NCBI RefSeq assembly: GCF_005491425.1
Contig: NZ_CP028083.1
Coordinates: forward strand, 1,264,001 to 1,328,000
DNA: 64,000 nt
Origin: Lysinibacillus sp. SGAir0095
GTDB lineage: Bacteria > Bacillota > Bacilli > Bacillales_A > Planococcaceae
Reading direction: 5' to 3'
The translations under genes were made by a program, and so were the position numbers. Below are positions 56,025 through 63,191 of the stretch, one piece after another. Within the stretch, counting starts at the first letter, position 1; each line of letters opens with the position of its first letter. The notes under the pieces are model-generated. The model did not search any database and was not told where the DNA came from. It worked only from the letters and a program-made list of their open reading frames with translations.

Positions 56025-56807
56025 ATGACTGAAGAGAAGTGGCTCGTTGTAGGTACAGATATGCGCATGAAAGTGTTAGCGAAAAATCTAAGCAATGATC
56101 ATCGAACGGTTTATTATAAAAATTTAACAGAATGGGATGAAGAGCTTAACAAGACAGTTCTTGAGTTTCATCCTGATTTTGTTGTGCTGCCCATTCATCC
56201 ACTACCAGTTAAAGTTCCTGTGGTAGTAGGACTTTCCAAGGCGGTCCTGTTTGCTGGAAAGTTAAACGAAGAGTGGCGGGAAATTTTAAAAGAAAACGAA
56301 ATTCATAACTATTTGGAAGATGAAGGATTTATATGGCACAATGCGGTGTTAACGGCAGAAGCATTTGTATCTGGTTTTTATAATACGAAAAGAGCAATTA
56401 TGGGAAAGAAATTCATCATTACCGGTTTTGGTCGAGTGGCGAAAATGGTTGCACATATTTTGAGAAGCATCGGGGCTGAGGTTTGTATCGCGGTGCGTTC
56501 TAATGTGCAATTGAATGAAGCCAAGGCATTCCGTTATGAAGCTGTGGATTTATATGAAGTTGGAGAAATCAAAGGAGATTTCTTTATTAACACAATTCCT
56601 GCAAAATGGCTGGATGAACAATTTAACGAGAAAATCTCAATACCAATATACGATTTAGCCTCCTATCCAGGGTGTTTACAAGATGGTATTAGTAGAAAGC
56701 AGTATGAACTGTTGCCTGCATTGCCAGGAAAGTTTTTCCCTGAAGATGCTGGAAATGTACTATATGAATCAATTGTTGAACAATTAAGGAGGAGACACAC
56801 TTGCTAG
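56025..56807 (+). CDS. dpaA: Dipicolinate synthase subunit A
   Basis: 260 residues. A central Rossmann motif (MGKKFIITGFGRVAKMVAHI) and INTIPAKWLD and YDLASYPG blocks are those of DpaA (SpoVFA). With DpaB it makes dipicolinic acid from dihydrodipicolinate in the mother cell during sporulation. It is somewhat shorter than the ~297-residue B. subtilis protein; the difference lies mainly in the N-terminal half. It overlaps dpaB by 7 nt. Confidence 0.94.
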   Translation: MTEEKWLVVGTDMRMKVLAKNLSNDHRTVYYKNLTEWDEELNKTVLEFHPDFVVLPIHPLPVKVPVVVGLSKAVLFAGKLNEEWREILKENEIHNYLEDEGFIWHNAVLTAEAFVSGFYNTKRAIMGKKFIITGFGRVAKMVAHILRSIGAEVCIAVRSNVQLNEAKAFRYEAVDLYEVGEIKGDFFINTIPAKWLDEQFNEKISIPIYDLASYPGCLQDGISRKQYELLPALPGKFFPEDAGNVLYESIVEQLRRRHTC

Positions 56808-57385
56808 AAGGTAAAAGAATTGGGCTAGGGATAACAGCATCCCACTGTACGTATGAGGATGTAATTCCAAAAATTGAGAACTTCACAAAAGTGGGAGCGA
56901 AGGTTGTTCCGATTATTACACATTCGGTGTTAACAGCTGCAACGCGATTTGGTACAGGAGAAGAATGGATTCAAAAAATCGAGGCACTAACTGGAGAGAA
57001 AGTTGTTTCCTCGATTTTAGAGGCGGAGCCATTCGGACCGAAAAACCCATTAGATTGTATGGTAATTGCACCGATGACAGGAAATTCCATTAGTAAATTT
57101 GCCAATGCTTCAACAGATAGCCCTGTTTTAATGGCGGCTAAGGCTACTCTGCGTAATGGATCACCGGTTGTATTAGGTATTTCAACAAATGATGCCCTTG
57201 GGTTAAACGGTGTCAACATTATGAAGCTCATGAACTCCAAGAATATTTACTTTATTCCATTTGGTCAAGATGATCCAAATAACAAACCCAATTCATTAAT
57301 CTCCGACTTCACTAAAATGGTGGAAACAGTTGAGCATGCCATTCATCATAAAAAACAACTGCAACCTCTATTGATTCAATATTGA
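56801..57385 (+). CDS. dpaB: Dipicolinate synthase subunit B
   Basis: 194 residues from TTG 56801 with an AAGGAGGAG SD. It is a flavoprotein-fold protein: GLGITASHCTYEDVIPKIEN, MVIAPMTGNSISKFANASTD and GSPVVLGISTNDALGLN are typical of DpaB (SpoVFB). It is the partner of DpaA. Its presence is strong evidence that the organism forms spores. Confidence 0.96.
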   Translation: MLEGKRIGLGITASHCTYEDVIPKIENFTKVGAKVVPIITHSVLTAATRFGTGEEWIQKIEALTGEKVVSSILEAEPFGPKNPLDCMVIAPMTGNSISKFANASTDSPVLMAAKATLRNGSPVVLGISTNDALGLNGVNIMKLMNSKNIYFIPFGQDDPNNKPNSLISDFTKMVETVEHAIHHKKQLQPLLIQY

Positions 57386-57470
57386 AATAACTAAAAATTC
57401 TAACACAAATAGTCCTTTTTATGATACAATTTTCAACATTATGTTATTTGTATTTGAGGAGAGATGAGTT

Positions 57471-58508
57471 ATGGCAAAAGAATTGACAGTTGCAATTGTA
57501 GGTGCAACAGGAGCAGTAGGAACACAAATGAAAGAACAACTATTAAAACGTAATTTCCCAATTAAACATATAAAATTTTTAGCTTCTGCCCGTTCTGCTG
57601 GAACAGAAATCGAATTTGGCGATAAAACGTATACAATCGAAGAAGCAACACCAGAGGCCTTTGAAGGAGTAAATGTTGCCTTATTCTCGGCTGGTGGTTC
57701 AGTTTCAGCGAAATTAGCTCCAGAAGCTGCAAAGCGTGGGGCAGTGGTAATCGACAACACTAGTCACTTCCGCATGGATCCAAATGTACCTTTAGTTGTA
57801 CCTGAAGTAAACCGTGAAGACTTGAAAAATCATAACGGCATTATTGCCAACCCAAACTGTTCAACGATCCAAATGGTTGTTGCACTACAACCCATTCGCG
57901 AACAATTTGGTTTAACAAATGTCATTGTTTCGACTTATCAAGCAGTATCAGGTTCAGGTGTTTCGGCAGTTGAAGAACTACGCGCGCAAAGTGCCGAGTG
58001 GGATGCTGGTAAAAACGTTGAGGCAAACATCCTTCCAGCAAAATCAGACAAAAAACACTATCCGATTGCACGTAATGTCATTCCGCAAATTGACGTATTT
58101 ACGGAAAATGGCTTTACATACGAAGAAATGAAGATGATCAACGAAACGAAAAAGATCATGCACATGCCTAATTTACCAGTAGCAGCAACATGTGTACGTG
58201 TTCCAGTAGTTTCAGGACATTCAGAATCTGTTTTTATTGAAGTGGAAAAAGAAGTTAGCGTGGAAGAAATCTTTAATGTGTTAAGAAATGCTCCAGGCAT
58301 TGTTCTACAAGATGATATTTCAACGCAAGACTACCCAATGCCTTTATTTGTTGAAGGGGAAGATCCAGTTTACGTTGGCCGTATTCGCCAAGACCTGTCA
58401 AACAAAAAAGGATTCCATTTATGGATCGTATCAGATAACTTACTAAAAGGTGCAGCTTTAAACTCAATTCAAATTGCCGAAAGCATGTTAGAGGATAATT
58501 TACTCTAA
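57471..58508 (+). CDS. asd: Aspartate-semialdehyde dehydrogenase
   Basis: 345 residues. VAIVGATGAVGTQM-type NADP motif (here TVAIVGATGAVGTQMKEQ), the catalytic Cys130 in IIANPNCSTIQMV, and a late GHSESVFIEVEKEV block are standard. It reduces aspartyl phosphate to the semialdehyde that enters lysine, dipicolinate, threonine and methionine synthesis. GAGGAGAG is the SD. dapA follows after 13 nt; the dapG gene found here in B. subtilis is absent. Confidence 0.97.
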   Translation: MAKELTVAIVGATGAVGTQMKEQLLKRNFPIKHIKFLASARSAGTEIEFGDKTYTIEEATPEAFEGVNVALFSAGGSVSAKLAPEAAKRGAVVIDNTSHFRMDPNVPLVVPEVNREDLKNHNGIIANPNCSTIQMVVALQPIREQFGLTNVIVSTYQAVSGSGVSAVEELRAQSAEWDAGKNVEANILPAKSDKKHYPIARNVIPQIDVFTENGFTYEEMKMINETKKIMHMPNLPVAATCVRVPVVSGHSESVFIEVEKEVSVEEIFNVLRNAPGIVLQDDISTQDYPMPLFVEGEDPVYVGRIRQDLSNKKGFHLWIVSDNLLKGAALNSIQIAESMLEDNLL

Positions 58509-58521
58509 GGGGTGTTTTAAA

Positions 58522-59424
58522 GTGGATTTAGGTCGAGTTGCTACTGCCATGATTACCCCATTTTACGATAATGGAGCTATTAATTATGAAGTAGCAGAGC
58601 GAGTAATTGAGCACTTAATTCTAAATGGTACAGATACAATTGTGGTATGTGGAACGACAGGTGAAACGCCAACATTATCAATAGAAGAAAAAAGAGCCTT
58701 TATCGACTTTACCATTAAAAAGGTCAATAAACGCATTCCAGTGATTGCTGGTGTTGGCTATAACGACACTTCGTACACAATTGAAGCAACAAAAGTGGTT
58801 GAAGCATTCGGTGCTGACGGCATCATGGTCGTGGCACCTTTCTATAACAAGCCAAACCAAAGAGGCATTTACGCACATTTTGAAGCCGTTGCGAAAACAA
58901 CGGAACTCCCGATTGTTGTGTACAATGTCCCAGCACGCACAGGTGTCAACATTTCAGCTGACACGACCATTGCTTTAAGTAAAATTCCAAATATCCGAAT
59001 TATCAAAGAAGCAAGCGGTAGTTTGGAGCAAATGACTGAAATTCTGAGTGGCGTTCCCAAGGATACCTTTGTATACAGTGGAGACGACGCCTTAACACTG
59101 CCGCTAGTGTCAATTGGGGGCAAAGGGGTCATTTCCGTGGCCTCTCATGTCATCGGAAACGAAATACAGGAAATGATTCGCGCCTATGAAGATGGCCAAC
59201 ACAAAATTGCGCACGCATACCACCAAGCCATGCTACCACTAGCCAAACAATTATTCGTAGATCCAAACCCAGTCCCAGTAAAATACGCACTAAGCAAACT
59301 AGGCTTCCCGGTCGAACACGTAAGACTCCCTCTAGTCGAGATGCTAGACGAAGACAAAAAGAAATACGACCAAATTTGGGAAGAGTTCCAAGCGAAACTA
59401 AGCGAAATCAAGAGTCACTCGTAA
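58522..59424 (+). CDS. dapA: 4-hydroxy-tetrahydrodipicolinate synthase
   Basis: 300 residues. The TIM barrel has CGTTGETPTLS, Y134 in VVYNVPARTG and the Schiff-base K162 in IRIIKEASGSLEQ. It condenses pyruvate with aspartate semialdehyde, giving the precursor for lysine, cell-wall diaminopimelate and spore dipicolinate. The start is GTG 58522 after an AAGGGGTG SD. With asd and dpaAB nearby, the segment covers much of the dipicolinate branch. Confidence 0.97.
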   Translation: MDLGRVATAMITPFYDNGAINYEVAERVIEHLILNGTDTIVVCGTTGETPTLSIEEKRAFIDFTIKKVNKRIPVIAGVGYNDTSYTIEATKVVEAFGADGIMVVAPFYNKPNQRGIYAHFEAVAKTTELPIVVYNVPARTGVNISADTTIALSKIPNIRIIKEASGSLEQMTEILSGVPKDTFVYSGDDALTLPLVSIGGKGVISVASHVIGNEIQEMIRAYEDGQHKIAHAYHQAMLPLAKQLFVDPNPVPVKYALSKLGFPVEHVRLPLVEMLDEDKKKYDQIWEEFQAKLSEIKSHS

Positions 59425-59445
59425 TGAGTGATGGTAGGATAGGGA

Positions 59446-59473
59446 AAGCAAACACTGCGGTGTTTGCTTCAGA
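59446..59473. repeat. Palindromic repeat, left copy, after dapA
   Basis: AAGCAAACAC (59446-59455) and GTGTTTGCTT (59460-59469) form a 10-bp hairpin. The same 24-nt core occurs exactly at 61198-61221, and the flank TCAGA makes a 28-nt inverted match (two changes) with 61194-61221. This copy lacks a T-run. Confidence 0.65.
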
Positions 59474-59480
59474 TTGTCGA

Positions 59481-59527
59481 CAAAAGGCCTTCAGAATGGT
59501 CACATTCTGGAAGCCTTTTGTATTTTT
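59481..59527 (+). terminator. Terminator downstream of dapA
   Basis: A long stem pairs 59481-59498 with 59503-59520 (two bulges) and leads into TATTTTTT. It can serve dapA on the + strand and shields it from the transposase gene on the minus strand. Confidence 0.75.
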
Positions 59528-60979
59528 TGAGATTCTTTTGGGTATTTTTTAGTCCGATTTTAGTCAAAAGTACTCTTCGAGTATTATAATTTAGACCATT
59601 TCTGGAGCTTGCCATGTCCAATTGGCAAGCTTCTTTAAATTCATGGCAGCAAAAGTAAGCATCGCCTGCATGGACAATTTTTTAATCCCTCGTAGGGTTG
59701 TCCAGCGCATACCATGCTTCTCTTTCGCATCCGCAAAGACACGTTCAATCGTCTCTTTACGTCTCGCATATATTTGTTTGGTCTCGTTTTGATGACGAAG
59801 ATGATCCGCTTCCTCTACATATTCTGCCCAAATATGACGCTCAATGATTTTCCGGTGATCTTTACTATTCGTACATTGAGTAAGCAAAGGACAGGTTGCA
59901 CATTGAGAAGGGTTTGATTTGTACTGGCGTTTACCTTCTTTAGTGGTAGTCGAATATTTAAGAACTTGCCCTTCCGGACAAAGGTAGCAATCATAGTACT
60001 CGTCATATACATAATCGTGTTTCCGTAAAAATCCATCCTTCGTTTTTGGACGTGTATAAGGGAGTGCAGGTTGAATCTCTTGGTCAAATAAGAATTTAGT
60101 AATCGCAGGAGTTTTATAAGCAGCATCGGCAGCAACAGCAAGTGGCTTCTTCACTTTATCCATAATCTTTTCAACAAGTGGCTGAAGCATATGACTATCA
60201 TGAACATTCCCAGGTGTCACAATCGATCCAAGTATAAATCCATACCGATCAGCTGCAGCATGGAATGAATAAGCAAACTGTTTGGTTCTTTCATCTTTTA
60301 CATAGTATCCACTTTCAGGATCTGTCGTACTTTGCTTAATTTCCTTCACTTCTTCTTTTTCAAATTTATCAGGTGGAAATGGCTTCTTCCCGTGATCGAT
60401 ACGATCTTGATTCAATTCTTCTTGAAGTTTGGCTTCATATGCACGAGTCTCTTTACGGACAATCTTCTTTTCGAATTTACGTTTATTCGCACTGGCTTTT
60501 ACATGAGTTGAATCGATGAAGACATGGTCAGCACTTAGTAATCCCTTATCTGCAATTTCTTTAAGAATACGATAGAAAATCTGTTCAAAGATATCAGTAT
60601 CTTGGAATCGACGTTCATAATTTTTACCGAAGGTAGAAAAGTGCGGGATTTCTGAATGAAAGCCAAACCCTAAAAACCAGCGATATGCCATATTGGTTTC
60701 AATTTCTTTTATTGTCTGACGCATTGAACGAATTCCAAATACATATTGCACAAATGTCATTTTAATTAATACAACTGGATCTACACTAGGTCTACCTAGG
60801 GTAGAATACAGTGGTTCTACCAGTGGATAGATGAAAGAAAAATCAATAGCTGACTCAAGCTTTCTGACAAGATGATTCTGTGGTACAAGTTGTTCAATTG
60901 TAATCATCTCAATTTGATCCCGTTCATTTATTTGATTTTTCGACATCATATCCAATCACCTCAACCTATATTTAGAAAC
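59521..60979 (-). mobile_element. IS1182-type insertion sequence, ends not resolved
   Basis: An intact single-ORF transposase with short flanks. I could not find convincing terminal inverted repeats or a target duplication next to the gene, so these borders are only approximate. The neighbouring palindromic elements (59446-59473, 60980-61107, 61194-61221) may belong to the element or mark an older insertion site. Confidence 0.55.
59591..60949 (-). CDS. IS1182 family transposase
   Basis: 452 residues from ATG 60949 (AGGTG at spacing 8; the in-frame TTG 60955 is too close to it). The N-terminal DUF772-type domain has QNHLVRKLESAIDFSFIYPL and GRPSVDPVVLIKMTFVQYVF. The DDE residues appear to be intact: HVFIDSTHVKASANKRK, AVAADAAYKTPAI and ERVFADAKEKHGMRWTTLRG. 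A four-Cys segment (CYLCPEG, CATCPLLTQC) is typical. The gene has no frameshift, so it may be active. It lies opposite to its neighbours. Confidence 0.93.
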   Translation of the reverse strand: MMSKNQINERDQIEMITIEQLVPQNHLVRKLESAIDFSFIYPLVEPLYSTLGRPSVDPVVLIKMTFVQYVFGIRSMRQTIKEIETNMAYRWFLGFGFHSEIPHFSTFGKNYERRFQDTDIFEQIFYRILKEIADKGLLSADHVFIDSTHVKASANKRKFEKKIVRKETRAYEAKLQEELNQDRIDHGKKPFPPDKFEKEEVKEIKQSTTDPESGYYVKDERTKQFAYSFHAAADRYGFILGSIVTPGNVHDSHMLQPLVEKIMDKVKKPLAVAADAAYKTPAITKFLFDQEIQPALPYTRPKTKDGFLRKHDYVYDEYYDCYLCPEGQVLKYSTTTKEGKRQYKSNPSQCATCPLLTQCTNSKDHRKIIERHIWAEYVEEADHLRHQNETKQIYARRKETIERVFADAKEKHGMRWTTLRGIKKLSMQAMLTFAAMNLKKLANWTWQAPEMV

Positions 60980-61107
60980 TAGTTGATTGTAGTGTAGGCG
61001 GTGACTCCTGCGGGACAAGCGTGACGGCCGATACCCCGCAGGAGCACAGCGACGAGGAGGATTGGGCCACGCCCGCGGAAAGCTTCCGCCGAAACGGAAA
61101 TCAACTA
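60980..61107. repeat. GC-rich palindromic repeat element (MITE-like)
   Basis: TAGTTGATT (60980-60988) and AATCAACTA (61099-61107) are perfect 9-bp terminal inverted repeats. Inside, CTCCTGCGGG (61005-61014) pairs perfectly with CCCGCAGGAG (61035-61044), and a GC-rich GAGGAGG...CGCCCGCGG segment follows. The pattern is familiar from repeats scattered in many Bacillaceae genomes. Its GC content is far above that of its surroundings. Confidence 0.75.
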
Positions 61108-61149
61108 ACTCTATTTTCAAAAGCAATTATCTAATCTATATTTTATAAG

Positions 61150-61196
61150 AAAAAAGACTGTAGGCAAACTCGAAAATTCGAGTTTGTCTACAGTCT
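61150..61196 (-). terminator. Terminator of the NERD gene (minus strand)
   Basis: A 20-bp stem (61155-61174 with 61177-61196, one G-U) has almost no loop. On the minus strand it runs into TTTTTTC. Confidence 0.75.
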
Positions 61197-61197
61197 G

Positions 61198-61229
61198 AAG
61201 CAAACACTGCGGTGTTTGCTTTTTTTTGT
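61198..61229 (+). terminator. Palindromic repeat, right copy, with T-run
   Basis: AAGCAAACAC/GTGTTTGCTT, identical over 24 nt to the copy after dapA, but here followed by a run of Ts ending at 61227. It looks like a complete terminator on the + strand, although no + strand gene lies directly before it now. Confidence 0.65.
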
Positions 61230-61289
61230 GTTTGCGGTGAAGTATTATTTAGTAGAAGATGCTGTGAGAAAAAAGGAATAATGTTGGGG

Positions 61290-62132
61290 TTATTCGTAAT
61301 AAGTCCATTGGCGTACTCCAAATTGTTTGAAGTTCCTTTGTAGGATTTTTTGTATTCTTCTTTTTTGGGGAATGACTGTACACCATTCATACATCTGGTT
61401 AGTTGTAATTTTTTTATGAGGAAAAAGTAACCTAAATTCTTTTATATTCCGTACCACAGCTGTTTCAACTAATTCTTCATTTCCACATGATGTACAAATA
61501 CATTTCATGCCATTAATTTTTGTGATAAAAGAATAGCAATTTGAACATAAAATTCCTTTTCGTAATAGTTGAAAGTCAAATGAAGGAATTTGTTTAATAT
61601 TGCTCTCTTCAATATGTAGCGATACTAACTTCTCAGCTAGTTTTTTATGTTGATTTTTTAACTTTGATGGTTGGGAACTAAGGGTACTTATAAAGCGTTG
61701 AAGTTGAGTTGGAAAGATAAAAGGTTTGTCCGGGGGCGCCTGATACAGTGTAAAACTGGGGTTAATAAAAATAACGAATGATTGAATTGGGATTGTATAG
61801 TTGAGTTTGTTTAATAATTGACTTAACAAAGATTCACTTCGGGTTAATTGAATTAAAGGATTGGATATTTCTAATTGATCTTTCATAAATAAGCGATCTG
61901 ATTTGTAATAAAAATCTCCAACATAATTTTTAATTTCGAGAAGATAGATAAGGTTGTTTGTGAGAAGTAGAGTATCAATTTGAAATGTTTGACTATTTGT
62001 TTTAAGTAGTAAATCATTCAAAACTAAACAATCATTTACGAGGTTGCTGGTCAAGACATCAAATTTAAGTTCTCCCTCAAAACCCTTACTTAGATTAGAG
62101 TAGTTTTGCTGTTCGAATTTAGATAACTGCAT
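61290..62132 (-). CDS. NERD domain protein with C-terminal zinc-ribbon-like motif
   Basis: 280 residues from ATG 62132. The N-terminal NERD domain has KGFEGELKFDVLT, then QIDTLLLTNNLIYLLEIKNY, the conserved (D/E)-x-K nuclease-like core, and SESLLSQLLNKL. A CSNC...CICTSC pattern near residues 197-217 looks like a zinc ribbon. NERD proteins are presumed DNA-processing, with no clear role. ATG 62132 has no SD; the frame stays open to 62201 upstream and may begin at CTG 62195 (see findings). Its own terminator lies at 61150-61196. Confidence 0.82.
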   Translation of the reverse strand: MQLSKFEQQNYSNLSKGFEGELKFDVLTSNLVNDCLVLNDLLLKTNSQTFQIDTLLLTNNLIYLLEIKNYVGDFYYKSDRLFMKDQLEISNPLIQLTRSESLLSQLLNKLNYTIPIQSFVIFINPSFTLYQAPPDKPFIFPTQLQRFISTLSSQPSKLKNQHKKLAEKLVSLHIEESNIKQIPSFDFQLLRKGILCSNCYSFITKINGMKCICTSCGNEELVETAVVRNIKEFRLLFPHKKITTNQMYEWCTVIPQKRRIQKILQRNFKQFGVRQWTYYE

Positions 62133-62220
62133 TCGTTGCGTTAGTGACCTTAAAATTAATAATTCATGTGGTTCGGTTCTAGACTTGTATATCAGATTTC
62201 CTCATCCTTTCGTAGTATTA

Positions 62221-62264
62221 TTACTAACATTTTAACTTATGAGTTAGTAAATTTCTATTATAAT
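62221..62264 (+). promoter_or_regulatory. Palindromic operator-like site with TATAAT
   Basis: TTACTAAC (62221-62228) and GTTAGTAA (62243-62250) form a perfect inverted repeat with a 14-nt spacer, directly before TATAAT (62259-62264). The palindrome would cover the -35 region. Only a 16-codon frame (62295-62345) follows before the repeat array. Confidence 0.4.
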
Positions 62265-62348
62265 TCTAAATAATCTAACTAGATGAGAGAATATATGAAT
62301 TTAAACCATATTATTGAAGAATATGACACTGAATTAAAGTATTAGGTG

Positions 62349-62890
62349 AATGAAGCACTTTTAGGATGAAGAATGAGCAAGAGAAGTACATCATAAACGG
62401 AATGAAGCACTTTTGGGATGAGGAATGAGCAAGAGAAGTACATCATAAGTGGAATGAAGCACTTTTAGGATGAAGAATAAGCAAGAGAAGTACATCATAA
62501 GGGGAATGAAGCACTTTTAGGATGAGGAATGAGCAAGAGAAGTACATCATAAGTGGGATGAAGCACTTTTAGAATGAGGAATGAACAAGAGAAGTACATC
62601 ATAAACGGAATGAAGCACTTTTAGGATGAGGAATGAGCAAGAGAAGTACATCATAAACGGAATGAAGCACTTTTGGGATGAAGAATGAGCAAGAGAAGTA
62701 CATCATAAGTGGAATGAAGCACTTTTAGGATGAAGAATAAGCAAGAGAAGTACATCATAAGTGGAATGAAGCACTTTTAGGATGAAGAATGAGCAAGAGA
62801 AGTACATCATAAGGGGAATGAAGCACTTTTAGGATGAGGAATGAGCAAGAGAAGTACAACATAAGTGGAATGAAGCACTTTTTGAATGAA
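62349..62890. repeat. Tandem array with 52-nt period, upstream of rnjB
   Basis: GAAGCACTTTT cores lie at 62353, 62405, 62457, 62509, 62561, 62613, 62665, 62717, 62769, 62821 and 62873: eleven copies at exactly 52 nt. Units differ at a few positions (AGGATGAAG or AGGATGAGG; AAGTGG, AAACGG or AAGGGG). AAGTACATCAT and ATGAAGCACTT form an imperfect hairpin around the GGA-containing loop. Short minus-strand frames across the array are by-products. Confidence 0.9.
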
Positions 62891-63118
62891 AATAACAATG
62901 TAATAACCAAGAAAACAACATGGACAGGTAGGTTAAGCCCTACTGAGATTAAGAACACTATGCCAAACCCTTATACAGTATCTCGTTTCCGGCTCTAAAG
63001 TTTCTGAGAAGCAAACAGCATTCCCTTCACCCCCACCAAATTCCTCCCTCCCGATCCTGACCACCAACCCCTCAATCTCCCGCCAATCCCATACTTTGTA
63101 AAAATTTCGCTTTTTTAT
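62891..63118. other. Spacer with strand-asymmetric pyrimidine-rich tract before rnjB
   Basis: From about 63020 to 63095 the + strand is dominated by C and T (CCCTTCACCCCC, CCTCCCTCCC, CCCCTCAATCTCCC), unlike the AT-rich surroundings. A 68-codon minus frame (62933-63139) reads through it, but its start overlaps the rnjB promoter and no SD is evident. It may be a gene remnant or another intergenic repeat. Confidence 0.35.
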
Positions 63119-63147
63119 TTGTGCTTCATGCAACGACACCGTATAAT
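63119..63147 (+). promoter_or_regulatory. Sigma-A promoter of rnjB
   Basis: TTGTGC (63119-63124), a 17-nt spacer and TATAAT (63142-63147) lie 45 nt before the rnjB start. Confidence 0.75.
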
Positions 63148-63191
63148 GAGTTATAAGTGGTTGCGTTCGGGATATTATAGGAGGAAATCAA

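Noticed and set aside
61136-61390. 84-codon minus frame overlapping the NERD gene 3' end
   Set aside because: It crosses the two terminator hairpins and has no SD; it is a shadow of the NERD gene and terminators.
62349-62890. CRISPR array
   Set aside because: The whole unit, not just a repeat portion, is conserved, so this is a tandem repeat.
62755-62958. 67-codon minus frame in the 52-nt array
   Set aside because: It follows the repeat period in an unsupported frame and lacks an SD.
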